A stretch of DNA of 64,000 nucleotides from NCBI GenBank assembly GCA_963715785.1, contig OY970276.1, positions 3,224,001 to 3,288,000 of the forward strand, given 5' to 3'. A program made the translations under genes and the position numbers. Under the pieces are notes generated by a model, which was not told the DNA's origin, searched no databases, and saw only the letters and a list, made by a program, of their open reading frames with translations. The stretch is from LD21 sp963715785 (GTDB taxonomy: Bacteria > Bacteroidota > Bacteroidia > Bacteroidales > VadinHA17). Shown piece after piece: positions 9,057 to 17,894 of the stretch (its first letter is position 1; each line of letters begins with the position of its first letter).

Positions 9057-10931
9057 ATGATAAGTTACCTGCAGGCGGAGTCTATAGCCAGACGAATAGG
9101 AGATAATCTTCTTTTCGACAATATAACATTTAATATCAATAAGGATGATAAGGTTGCACTGATTGCTGTTAACGGGGCAGGCAAATCGTCCCTGCTCGAT
9201 ATTCTTGCCGGCAGGGAAAATCCTGACAGCGGATCACTTAGCATAAAAAGGGATTTACATATCTCATATCTTCAGCAATCTCCCGTTCTGAACGACTCCA
9301 ACAGATTAATTGATGAGCTTTTCTGTACCGACAGTAAACTGGTAACGGTAATAAGAGAGTATGAGCAATGTATCTTATCAGGAACTCCCGAGATGCTTCA
9401 GATAATGATCCAGAAGATGGATGATCATAAGGCTTGGGATTATGAAGTAGCAGTCAAGCAGATCCTGTTCAGGCTAAAGCTTACTGATCTGAATGCAATA
9501 ATAGGGACCCTGTCGGGGGGACAGAAAAAGCGGGTGGCCCTTGCTAAAATCCTTGTTGAAGATTCTGATCTTCTTATACTTGACGAACCTACCAACCACC
9601 TCGATCTTGATATGATTGAGTGGCTTGAGGAGTATCTGATCAAATCGAGGAAGACTCTCCTGATGGTCACTCACGACAGGTACTTCCTTGACAGAGTTTG
9701 CAATGTGATATTGGAACTCTCAGATAATGAGCTTTACAGATACGACGGTAACTATGAATATTTTCTTGAGAAAAAACAGAGCAGGGATTACTCGGCGAAA
9801 ATGAATACAGAGAAGGCCCAAAACCTGTTAAAAACTGAACTCGAATGGATGCGGCGAATGCCAAAAGCAAGACGGCATAAAGCTAAATCGCGAATAGAAT
9901 CCTTTTATGATCTTAAGGAAAGAGCCGCAAACAGACCCGATGAAAAGGGCATTAATATCAATGTAAATATCTCAAGGATGGGGAGCAAAATCCTCGAAAT
10001 AAAAAATGTGAGCAAATCATATGGCGATAAAGTAATCCTTAAAGACTTTACTTATCTGTTCAATAGATTTGAAAAAGCCGGTCTTATCGGCAGGAATGGC
10101 ACAGGGAAAACTACACTGCTCAATATAATTACCGGACTTACCGCGCCTGATAAAGGAACTGTTGAAAGGGGAGAGACTATAGTTTTCGGCTACTACAGGC
10201 AGCAGGGAATTGAGTTTAACGACGAAATGACAGTAATTGATGCGGTGAAGAATATTGCAGAGAAAGTTGTGGTAAGCGATGGCAATGTGCTGTCGATAAC
10301 GCAGTTCATGAATTACTTTCTGTTTCCGCCGGAAAAACAATATACTCTAATCAGAAAATTATCAGGGGGTGAAAAAAGACGTCTGTATCTCCTTACAGTC
10401 CTGATGAAAAATCCTAATTTTCTTATACTCGATGAACCCACCAATGATCTTGATATTCTTACCCTTAATATTCTTGAAGAGTATCTGGCGGGGTTTAAAG
10501 GCTGTGTGATAGTTGTGTCGCACGACAGGTATTTTATGGACAAGGTTGTTGATCATATTTTTGAATATAAGGGTGATGGCATCATAAAGGATTTTCCGGG
10601 CAACTATACACAGCTCAGGGAAAAACAGAAAGAGACAGAAAAACCTGAATTCGTCCCCAAATCTGCTAAGAATACTGAAAAACGTGAACAGCAGGAATCT
10701 TCGCCCAAAAAAGAGAAGAAACAAAGCCTGACCTTCAGGGAGAAAAAGGAATTTGAGGCTCTGACGCTTGAAATTGAAAATCTTGAATCGGAGAAACGAC
10801 TCATTGAGATGGAGCTGAGCAATGGCATTCTTGCCAATGATGAATTACTGTCAAAGTCAAAAAGACATGGTGAGATAGTAAAGATGCTTGATGAAAAGGA
10901 GTTCAGATGGCTTGAATTAAGTGAGAAATGA
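9057..10931 (+). CDS. ABC-F family ATPase (Uup-like)
   Basis: ABC-F proteins are soluble twin-ATPase proteins that act on the ribosome or on nucleic acid rather than as transporters. Two ATPase domains are visible in 624 residues. The first has Walker A NGAGKSS (about residues 39-45), signature LSGGQKKR (about 157) and Walker B LLILDEPTNHLD. The second has Walker A GRNGTGKTT (about 347), signature LSGGEKRR (about 435) and LILDEPTNDLD. A charged linker sits between them (MRRMPKARRHKAKSR), and the last 70 residues are a lysine/glutamate-rich coiled coil like the Uup C-terminal domain. There are no membrane segments. The closest named subfamily appears to be Uup, but I cannot separate it from other ABC-F types by eye, so I give no symbol. 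Confidence 0.93.
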   Translation: MISYLQAESIARRIGDNLLFDNITFNINKDDKVALIAVNGAGKSSLLDILAGRENPDSGSLSIKRDLHISYLQQSPVLNDSNRLIDELFCTDSKLVTVIREYEQCILSGTPEMLQIMIQKMDDHKAWDYEVAVKQILFRLKLTDLNAIIGTLSGGQKKRVALAKILVEDSDLLILDEPTNHLDLDMIEWLEEYLIKSRKTLLMVTHDRYFLDRVCNVILELSDNELYRYDGNYEYFLEKKQSRDYSAKMNTEKAQNLLKTELEWMRRMPKARRHKAKSRIESFYDLKERAANRPDEKGININVNISRMGSKILEIKNVSKSYGDKVILKDFTYLFNRFEKAGLIGRNGTGKTTLLNIITGLTAPDKGTVERGETIVFGYYRQQGIEFNDEMTVIDAVKNIAEKVVVSDGNVLSITQFMNYFLFPPEKQYTLIRKLSGGEKRRLYLLTVLMKNPNFLILDEPTNDLDILTLNILEEYLAGFKGCVIVVSHDRYFMDKVVDHIFEYKGDGIIKDFPGNYTQLREKQKETEKPEFVPKSAKNTEKREQQESSPKKEKKQSLTFREKKEFEALTLEIENLESEKRLIEMELSNGILANDELLSKSKRHGEIVKMLDEKEFRWLELSEK

Positions 10932-11010
10932 CCCGGAGATCCCAATTTTGCTTAAAAAATTTTTGAATTATGCCGGATTTTTTATCTTTAACAATCAATA
11001 AGTTGCGCTT

Positions 11011-12051
11011 TTGGAAAATATAATCATTAATACGCCGGGATCGAGATCAGAAATTCTGATTGGTGAAAGCTGGGAGACAGTGTCGGGACTTATTCCGCCG
11101 GGGGGGACTGTTATAATCACTGATGAGAATGTAAAAAAACTGTATGGCGGTAAATTTCCGGATGCTCCGGTTTTTTCACTTGTACCCGGGGAAGGCAGCA
11201 AAAAACTTGAAGTGATTGAATATTTAGCAGGTAAACTTCTCGATGAAGGAATTGACCGTTCAGGTTTTGTTCTTGCAATCGGAGGGGGCGTGGTTTGTGA
11301 TGTTGCAGGTTTCCTGGCCTCAGTATATATGAGGGGCATTGGATGCGGATATGTATCCTCAACACTATTGTCGCAGGTTGATGCCAGCACCGGAGGGAAA
11401 AATGGCGTTAACCTGGGGAAAACAAAAAACATGATTGGTACTATCAGGCAACCGGGCTTTGTCATCTGCGATCCCGCAATGCTACAGACGCTACCTGCGG
11501 AGGAATATCTCTCGGGGCTCTCTGAGCTTATAAAGACAGCAATTGTCGGAGATAAGAATCTTTTTGAGCTTATTGAAGAAAGTTTTGAAGGAATAATGGA
11601 ACGGGATAAAGATCTTCTGACTACCATGATTGCTAAATCAGTGAGATTTAAGGGATTGGTAGTTTCAGAAGATGAAAGGGAGAGAGGAATGAGGCGGATC
11701 CTTAATTTCGGACATACTTTCGGTCATGCTGTGGAACTGCTGAAATCTCTAAAGCATGGATTCGCCGTGGCATGGGGAATGGAACTTGCTGCTGAATTTT
11801 CATTTGAAAAAAATTACATAAGCAAGGCAGAAAAGTTAAGGATAACCGGACTTCTTAAGAGGTTTGAGCTTACGGGAAGATATGAATTAACCGATGAGCA
11901 GATGAAGCAGTTCGTGATTCATGACAAGAAGAAGACAGGCAACGATATTCATTTTGTTTTTTCGCATGGGATCGGGAAAGCAGCTGTTGAAAAAATCCCG
12001 GTAGACGAGGTCCTGGAATTTTATTCAAGATTCAGAGATAAAAATTATTAG
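11011..12051 (+). CDS. aroB: 3-dehydroquinate synthase
   Basis: AroB converts DAHP to 3-dehydroquinate, the second step of the shikimate pathway, using NAD and a divalent metal. The 346-residue protein shows the NAD-binding stretch AIGGGVVCDVAGF, then STLLSQVDASTGGKNGVN, LSELIKTAIV with an active-site glutamate and the metal-binding histidines in NFGHTFGHAVE. The start is a TTG (MENIIINTPGS...) with no ATG nearby; the length and first strand fit the family. A TATCTTTA at 10983, near-consensus for a -7 box, lies 28 bases upstream. The stop TAG is one base before the aroC ATG, so aroB and aroC form an operon. Confidence 0.96.
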   Translation: MENIIINTPGSRSEILIGESWETVSGLIPPGGTVIITDENVKKLYGGKFPDAPVFSLVPGEGSKKLEVIEYLAGKLLDEGIDRSGFVLAIGGGVVCDVAGFLASVYMRGIGCGYVSSTLLSQVDASTGGKNGVNLGKTKNMIGTIRQPGFVICDPAMLQTLPAEEYLSGLSELIKTAIVGDKNLFELIEESFEGIMERDKDLLTTMIAKSVRFKGLVVSEDERERGMRRILNFGHTFGHAVELLKSLKHGFAVAWGMELAAEFSFEKNYISKAEKLRITGLLKRFELTGRYELTDEQMKQFVIHDKKKTGNDIHFVFSHGIGKAAVEKIPVDEVLEFYSRFRDKNY

Positions 12052-12052
12052 T

Positions 12053-13042
12053 ATGAATTCTTTCGGTGTAGTATTCAGAGTCGCCCTCTTCGGTGAATCG
12101 CATGGTCCGTCAATAGGAGTTATCATTGATGGGTGTCCTCCGGGTATCGCGGTAACAGCAGATGATTTTTTAAGTGATCTTAAAAGGCGGCAGAGCGGGG
12201 CAATTGGAACCACAAAACGTCAGGAACCTGATCTTCCTGAGATACTGAGCGGTGTTTTTAACGGTTTTACTACCGGTGCACCGGTGGCATTGATAACCAG
12301 GAACAGTGATAAGATATCATCCGATTACGATGAATTCAAAAATATTCCAAGACCCGGACATGCCGATTTTGTATCGTCGCTAAAACACTCTGGTTTCTCT
12401 GATCTGCGCGGAAGCGGTCATTTTTCAGGAAGAATAACCTGGGGGCTTGTTGCTGCTGGCGTTCTGGCAAAGAAAATTGCCGGAAAGGCAGAAATAAGTG
12501 CAAAGCTGATCTCTGCAGGAGGTTCGTCAGATATTGAGAAAGCAATAAATGATGCGGTAGCAGCAAATGATAGTATTGGCGGCATTATCGAATGTCGGAT
12601 TAAAAACCCTTCAAAAGCTATAGGAGAACCATTTTTCTATTCGGTGGAATCGGCTATAAGCCATATGATATTTTCAATCCCCGCTATAAAAGGAATTGAG
12701 TTTGGTGCAGGATTTTCTGCTGCTTCAATGAAAGGTTCTCAGCACAATGATCCCTTTATTGACAGCTCGGGAAAAACTTCAACAAATAATGCGGGAGGAA
12801 TAAATGGTGGCATCACCAACGGCAATGAGATCATTTTCAGGATAGTCGTTAAGCCGACTTCCTCGACAGGTGTTGACCAGACAACCTTCAATTTTAAGAC
12901 AGGAGCAATGACCACGCTGAAAGTAAAGGGGAGGCACGACACCTGTATAGCTCTCAGAATGCCTGTTATAGTCGAAGCTGCTGCTGCAATTGCCATAGCC
13001 GATCTTATTCTTATCGACAGGGGAATACATGGAGTGCGTTAA
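12053..13042 (+). CDS. aroC: Chorismate synthase
   Basis: AroC makes chorismate from EPSP with reduced FMN, the last common step to aromatic amino acids. Conserved elements are FGESHGPSIG near the N-terminus, RRQSGAIGTTKRQEPD, the IPRPGHADF block, NNAGGINGGITNG and the C-terminal HDTCIALRMPVIVEAAAA. It is 329 residues, shorter than the roughly 350-360 of many bacterial enzymes, and it carries LRGSGHFSGRIT where many enzymes read YRGGGRSSARET; similar GHFSGR sequences occur in other anaerobes, so it seems a divergent but intact type. It is translated directly behind aroB. The FMN-binding and active-site arginine/histidine positions that I can align are present. Confidence 0.95.
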   Translation: MNSFGVVFRVALFGESHGPSIGVIIDGCPPGIAVTADDFLSDLKRRQSGAIGTTKRQEPDLPEILSGVFNGFTTGAPVALITRNSDKISSDYDEFKNIPRPGHADFVSSLKHSGFSDLRGSGHFSGRITWGLVAAGVLAKKIAGKAEISAKLISAGGSSDIEKAINDAVAANDSIGGIIECRIKNPSKAIGEPFFYSVESAISHMIFSIPAIKGIEFGAGFSAASMKGSQHNDPFIDSSGKTSTNNAGGINGGITNGNEIIFRIVVKPTSSTGVDQTTFNFKTGAMTTLKVKGRHDTCIALRMPVIVEAAAAIAIADLILIDRGIHGVR

Positions 13043-13084
13043 GACTTGCAATGTAAATACACTCCGGATGCTGCAGAATTGAAA

Positions 13085-14407
13085 TTACTTTGTTTTGATA
13101 AGAAGCCCTTTTTTTGTTGACCGGGTTATTTTAAAGCGGTTATCTATCCTGTCACCAATAATCCATACAATTTTACCGTCAGATTCCAGGATAAATATAT
13201 TTTCCTTATCAAAAAGCGAGTATTTTTTATCGATAAAATAATCGCTCAGCTTCTTTCTCTGGTTCATTCCAAGCGGATAGAACTGATCTCCGGCTTTCCA
13301 TTTTCTGATGATCATCGGAAAAGTCACTTTTTGAATGTCTATGCAGGCAGTTCCCGGATCGGAAGGTATTTTATATGCTTCTGTTATCATGATTTCCTTT
13401 ACAGAAGAAATACCGGGAAAACCTTTGAATTGCTTTTCATTATTTACAATATATTCTGTTTCAGGCGCCGCAGTTTTTTCTGAAATTATCAGCTCCTTCC
13501 TGTTTTTTATTATACGGTGGGTGGATGTCGTGACCTGCCCGCCCGTCTTTCCTTCAATAATTTTCAACAGATCTGTTACCAGGGCATTTGTAATACCGAA
13601 TGGCTTAAACAATTCATAAATAACAGCTCTGTTTTTCAGAATTTTTTTTAACTTATTGATATTAAATAATATGAATTGTTCTTTTTCCTCCGAGATCTTT
13701 TTACTGAGACCTGATATATATTCTAAAACAATTTCATTGAATCCTGAGAATCTCTCAGCAGTTTCATTAAGTGTTGTCTCAATGGAAGGATTGATCTCTT
13801 TGAGAACCGGGATTACCAGGTGCCTGATTTTGTTCCTTGTATATTTCGAATCGGCATTTGACTTGTCTTCGCGGAATTTAATACCTTTCTCTTTTTGAAA
13901 AGTTATAATATCGTTTCTTGATGCGAAAAGCAATGGTCTGATAATTCTGTTGCTGACTGGTTTCATGCCTGACATTCCGGCAAGTCCCGTGCCTCTCGTG
14001 AGGTTTATAAGAAGGGTCTCTATATTGTCATTGAGGTTATGTGCAACAGCTATCTGATCATATCCGTTTGTGCTTCTAATTTCCTCGAACCAGGCATATC
14101 TCAGATCGCGTGCAGCCATCTGGATTGAAAGCTTATTCTTGCTGGCAAAAGCTTTTGTTGCGAAACGTGTTGCGAAAAACGGCAGGTTGTGGGCAACCGC
14201 GAAATTTCTGACCAGTTCCTCATCCTTATCCGATTCTGTACCTCTCAATGAAAAATTACAGTGAGCAATACCGGTCTCATACTGTTGGCCCAGGAAAAGG
14301 TAAGCCATTACCATTGAATCAATTCCACCGCTGACAGCCAGCAGAATCCTGTCTTCCTGTTTTATCAGGTGATTTTCAGCAATGAACTCCTTAAATTCAG
14401 CAATCAT
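13085..14407 (-). CDS. tilS: tRNA(Ile)-lysidine synthase
   Basis: TilS attaches lysine to C34 of the tRNA-Ile that reads AUA, using ATP, and is essential in bacteria. The N-terminal PP-loop AVSGGIDSM (about residues 24-32) is followed by typical family blocks: GIAHCNFSLRGTESD, NLPFFATRF, AARDLRYAWFEE, AHNLNDNIETLLINLTRGTGLAG and FREDKSNADSKYTRNKIRH. The remainder forms the substrate-binding C-terminal domain, with the WKAGDQFYPLGM and KLSDYFIDKK motifs of TilS near the end. The length of 440 residues is normal. It stands 77 bases downstream of the peroxiredoxin gene on the same strand, but the terminator between them suggests separate transcription. Confidence 0.95.
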   Translation of the reverse strand: MIAEFKEFIAENHLIKQEDRILLAVSGGIDSMVMAYLFLGQQYETGIAHCNFSLRGTESDKDEELVRNFAVAHNLPFFATRFATKAFASKNKLSIQMAARDLRYAWFEEIRSTNGYDQIAVAHNLNDNIETLLINLTRGTGLAGMSGMKPVSNRIIRPLLFASRNDIITFQKEKGIKFREDKSNADSKYTRNKIRHLVIPVLKEINPSIETTLNETAERFSGFNEIVLEYISGLSKKISEEKEQFILFNINKLKKILKNRAVIYELFKPFGITNALVTDLLKIIEGKTGGQVTTSTHRIIKNRKELIISEKTAAPETEYIVNNEKQFKGFPGISSVKEIMITEAYKIPSDPGTACIDIQKVTFPMIIRKWKAGDQFYPLGMNQRKKLSDYFIDKKYSLFDKENIFILESDGKIVWIIGDRIDNRFKITRSTKKGLLIKTK

Positions 14408-14423
14408 CTTTACTGTGCATTGA

Positions 14424-14461
14424 GATGTAAAAATAGAAAAAGGTATCCACCCGTGGATACC
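14424..14461 (-). terminator. Intrinsic terminator of the peroxiredoxin gene
   Basis: A perfect 9-bp inverted repeat (GGTATCCAC at 14442-14450 and GTGGATACC at 14453-14461) is followed on the minus strand by a T-rich tract down to about 14424. It lies just after the stop of the peroxiredoxin gene and before the start of tilS. Confidence 0.8.
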
Positions 14462-14484
14462 TCTTTATAATTATTGTGAATTAT

Positions 14485-15117
14485 CTAGAGTGCCGTAAGA
14501 TATTCAACAACGCTCTCCTGTGTTTCCTTCATTGCTTTTTCTCCTTTATGCCAGTCAGCAGGGCACACCTCTCCGTTTTCTTCAAAAAACTGTAAAGAGT
14601 CAACCATTCTCAGAGCCTCCGATATGCTCCTGCCAAGGGGCATATCATTAATCACCTGATGTCTTACAATTCCCTTTTTGTCAATGAGAAACAAGCCTCT
14701 GTAGGCCATTGGTATGCCATTGAATGTGATCTCACCATCATCGGAATAATCGTACTCCCCGGCAAGAACATCATAATTCTCTGAAATTGTCTTGGATAGA
14801 TCGGACACAACCGGGTAATTAACACCCTTTATTCCTCCCTGATTTAATTCCGTCTGGAGCCATTTCCAGTGTGAGAATTTCGAATCAACTGAACATGCAA
14901 CCACAGCAACATGTCTTGCTTCAAATTCATCAAGCCTCTCCTGGAATGCCAGAAGTTCAGTCGGGCAAACAAATGTAAAATCAGCGGGGTAGAAAAAGAA
15001 TAAGACATATTTTTTACCCAGGTATTGTTCAAGAGAGAACCCCTCTATGATATCACTGCCATTAATCACGGCAGACGCGACGAAAGCCGGCGCTTTTTTT
15101 CCAACAAGTACAGCCAT
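14485..15117 (-). CDS. Typical 2-Cys peroxiredoxin (AhpC/Prx1 family)
   Basis: A cytosolic peroxidase that reduces hydrogen peroxide and organic hydroperoxides. The peroxidatic cysteine is Cys51 in YPADFTFVCPTEL and the resolving cysteine is Cys185 in GEVCPADW, the pattern of typical 2-Cys enzymes. The 210-residue length with a C-terminal extension (HKGEKAMKETQES) places it in the Prx1/AhpC group. No AhpF or dedicated reductase is adjacent, so the reductant (thioredoxin or AhpF encoded elsewhere) is unknown. The gene has its own terminator. Its upstream region (15118-15189) is A/T-rich, without a perfect -7 box. Confidence 0.93.
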   Translation of the reverse strand: MAVLVGKKAPAFVASAVINGSDIIEGFSLEQYLGKKYVLFFFYPADFTFVCPTELLAFQERLDEFEARHVAVVACSVDSKFSHWKWLQTELNQGGIKGVNYPVVSDLSKTISENYDVLAGEYDYSDDGEITFNGIPMAYRGLFLIDKKGIVRHQVINDMPLGRSISEALRMVDSLQFFEENGEVCPADWHKGEKAMKETQESVVEYLTAL

Positions 15118-15189
15118 TTTTTGATTTAATTTTAAGTAAGTATATAACGATCATACAAATTATATACAAACAAAAGAATATTTTGTTCA

Positions 15190-17136
15190 TTACCTGTACG
15201 GAATGATTGCAGGAGGGCCCGGTTCAAAATTAACAGGACTCAGGAGTTGTTCTCCCGAAACATTTACGGGTGAAATTGAAGAGTAGGCGGGAGGATTCGG
15301 AAAATATCCTATCCTGATCTGGAGAGTATTAAATACGAGATTGTCATTTCTGATCCTGATACCAATGCCTATACTGGAAAGAGCATAACCTCGTCCAAGT
15401 ATTTCAGTCGTACCGGAAAGAAAGGAAAAATCGGTAAACCCGAAAAACGCAAATCTGAAACCATACAGGTTTATGGGACTGAACAACACGGATTCAAGGC
15501 TCACTGATAATCTTTGTGTCCCTCTTGCTGTATCATTTCTAAAACCACTGAATCCATTAATATTATTGAACTGAAGGTATTCATTTGTATATCTGCCAAA
15601 TCCCCTTGTATAATTGAGATATACGAAATTCCTGATCTTGGAATTTCCTGCATAAAGCAGGTTTGAAAAATAACTCATGCCCAGCGACAGCACTCCCTGT
15701 TCGGTGAGGGTTTTGTTGATATAGGTAGATAATCCGCCATATGTATAAAAATAGCCGAGTGCAGGGCTCAATGCGCTGAAAGACGCTTCACCGCCAAGAT
15801 ATGTTCTCAGCTTGAACTCATTATATTCCCTTCCGGCAGTGACTTTGAATAAAGAACCATAAGGGATATCCTCAGTCCGGCCATAGCTGTAAAGCAGGTT
15901 CGTTTTAGTGTATTTTTGTACCGACAGGGCTGCCGATGCAAGATAAATTTTATATTTCTGGAGATTATAAAAAGATTCAGATGTAATAAGAGGATGATCG
16001 AATACATTATTATTAGTGTATCGTGCGCCCAGTATTATTCTGGATACTGATTCCTTATTTATAAGGAAAGACCTTGACAGCCAGTAATCCTGTAAATTGT
16101 ATTTCAGCGGCGCCGGATTCTGTGGAGTATTCAAACTTTCTGATATATACATCATGCGCACCGAGATTCCCCCTGCATATTTGGTCGTTGAGCTGACCAG
16201 TTTGCGGCTCATATCGAAACCATAAGTCCTTAAACCAAGCCCTTTGAGAAAGGAAACATTGAGATTAACGAAGGATCTGGCGATATTGTTAACAATATAG
16301 TGGGCTCCGATCCCGGGAGAATCAGGAGCCGAATTATCAAATGGCATGTCGATTCCAAATTCATGGCCCATTCCGAGGATATTCTTATCAAATACCGAAA
16401 CGGCTCCTTTCTCAAGACCTTTATAGGTATAGGATCCTCCCAGGGAGTAAACATCCTTTGTAAGGACAATAACATCTGCTTCATCATCTGAAACAGGTAT
16501 TACAATGATCCTGGCATCATCGATGTAGGGGAGCTGTCGTAAAATTCTCTCATTGTCGCTGAGGGTTAGAGGTATTATTACCTGTCCTTCTGAAAACAGA
16601 AGATTCTTTTTGATAATTTTTTCAGCAGTGTTGAAATGTGTTTTATTCAGAATGTTGTCAATTTTCTTTGGATTTGATGAAACCGGATCATTGATGTCCA
16701 CCCCGAATACATTAAGTCTTTGAATAATTATTTTCCTGATCTTTCTTCCTGCATACTGATTATAGTTATCGTTGGTTGGCAATGAAAATCTTTTTTTAAT
16801 CAGGGTATCGGGATTTATGACGAGGAAACTGTACAGGCTTCTGGTAAGACGGTTCTTTGATGCTTTTACTTTAAGGGAGTCGAAAAACACAATGTTCCTG
16901 TCCTTCATCTGGATAGGAGAAGGTTGTATTTCCGATGGCATGCTTAAAAGAAACTCCCTGGAAAAAATTGATATATTTTCTCTTATCCTGTTGATAACAT
17001 AAGGGGGGATCTTTCTGAGACTATCTGCTGCTGTTGAAGCATTCAGAGAATATGAAATGTTGCAGGAGATCAGAAGGATAAAGAAGATCCCTGATTTGAT
17101 AAAGGAATTACTGTATTTTTTCAGATTCCTGCACAT
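15190..17136 (-). CDS. Omp85/BamA-like outer-membrane barrel protein
   Basis: This 648-residue protein has an N-terminal signal region (FIKSGIFFILLISCNISYSLNAS) and a POTRA-like segment at about residues 130-240 (LNKTHFNTAEKIIKKNLLFSEGQ, then YIDDARIIVIPV), followed by a beta-rich half with the alternating pattern of an outer-membrane barrel. This is the plan of surface-antigen (Omp85) proteins, here with one or two POTRA domains instead of the five of BamA, so it is probably an accessory member and not BamA itself. The start ATG overlaps the stop of the upstream gene as TGATG, which implies translational coupling. Substrate or cargo is unknown. Confidence 0.75.
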   Translation of the reverse strand: MCRNLKKYSNSFIKSGIFFILLISCNISYSLNASTAADSLRKIPPYVINRIRENISIFSREFLLSMPSEIQPSPIQMKDRNIVFFDSLKVKASKNRLTRSLYSFLVINPDTLIKKRFSLPTNDNYNQYAGRKIRKIIIQRLNVFGVDINDPVSSNPKKIDNILNKTHFNTAEKIIKKNLLFSEGQVIIPLTLSDNERILRQLPYIDDARIIVIPVSDDEADVIVLTKDVYSLGGSYTYKGLEKGAVSVFDKNILGMGHEFGIDMPFDNSAPDSPGIGAHYIVNNIARSFVNLNVSFLKGLGLRTYGFDMSRKLVSSTTKYAGGISVRMMYISESLNTPQNPAPLKYNLQDYWLSRSFLINKESVSRIILGARYTNNNVFDHPLITSESFYNLQKYKIYLASAALSVQKYTKTNLLYSYGRTEDIPYGSLFKVTAGREYNEFKLRTYLGGEASFSALSPALGYFYTYGGLSTYINKTLTEQGVLSLGMSYFSNLLYAGNSKIRNFVYLNYTRGFGRYTNEYLQFNNINGFSGFRNDTARGTQRLSVSLESVLFSPINLYGFRFAFFGFTDFSFLSGTTEILGRGYALSSIGIGIRIRNDNLVFNTLQIRIGYFPNPPAYSSISPVNVSGEQLLSPVNFEPGPPAIIPYR

Positions 17137-17846
17137 CAGGTCTCTTGAGGATTGCTAATCAAAACATCATCAGAATTAAACTGAAAACCGAGTCGTTTTC
17201 CTGTTATAACTCTTGAATGCTGGATCTTTGCCTCTGCCTGGCCCACTGTGGCTATTTTTACCGCGTCGTAAGGCGGTACAAGAAGATCAAATTCAAGAGC
17301 ATATTGAATAGCTGTGGAAATTATCAGTTGTAATGATTGCTTGCTGATCTCTTCACTTCCAAAATTGGTGAACAGCATTCCCATCTGTCTTTTTCCTTCA
17401 ACAAAATACTGCTTTTCATGGTTGATGAAGATCCTGGCTATAAGATAACCCAGATCATCCAGCCGCGAGTATTTAAATGAATCACTCAGGTAATTATAAA
17501 TGTTTATAATGCCTGAATATGCATTGTATTTGTTTTTCTGTATATAAGGTGTTTTCCATGCAGGGTGATCGCGGTCGAACTGAAAGATATTTGAGTGCAT
17601 ACTGAACAGCAAGATATCTCCTGCAACCTTAATCTGGGCATCAAAATTGCTTCGGTCAGTATATTCGAGCCTTATTCGCGAATCCATGCCACTCAGACTG
17701 GCATTTACATCTTTCGAAAGGTTTTTAAGCACTTCCTTCGCTATACAAAATGATTCAAGAGTGTTATCGAATACCTTTTGCTTCAGCAGCGATTTTTCTT
17801 TAAGAGTTCCAATTATTGCCAGCTTTTTATCATCCTGATCAGTCAT
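17136..17846 (-). CDS. Conserved unknown protein, translationally coupled to the Omp85-like protein
   Basis: I do not recognise a named family in this 236-residue protein. It has no signal peptide and no membrane segment, and looks like a soluble, mixed alpha/beta cytoplasmic protein with a helical N-terminal half (CIAKEVLKNLSKDVNASLSG) and a second half containing LGYLIARIFINHEKQYFVEGKRQ. It lies 48 bases downstream of proS and its stop overlaps the start of the Omp85-like gene. The context suggests a Bacteroidota-specific gene that is made together with the barrel protein. Any role in assembling it is inference only. Confidence 0.6.
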   Translation of the reverse strand: MTDQDDKKLAIIGTLKEKSLLKQKVFDNTLESFCIAKEVLKNLSKDVNASLSGMDSRIRLEYTDRSNFDAQIKVAGDILLFSMHSNIFQFDRDHPAWKTPYIQKNKYNAYSGIINIYNYLSDSFKYSRLDDLGYLIARIFINHEKQYFVEGKRQMGMLFTNFGSEEISKQSLQLIISTAIQYALEFDLLVPPYDAVKIATVGQAEAKIQHSRVITGKRLGFQFNSDDVLISNPQET

Positions 17847-17894
17847 GCAAACACAATTTTAAGTGAGATATCGGCTTCTAAAATAATAATTTAA

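Noticed and set aside
10995..11627. Long antisense open frame (about 210 residues) over aroB
   Set aside because: It lies fully inside the secure aroB gene, is Ser/Pro-rich as expected of a frame opposite biased codons, and shows no family motif.
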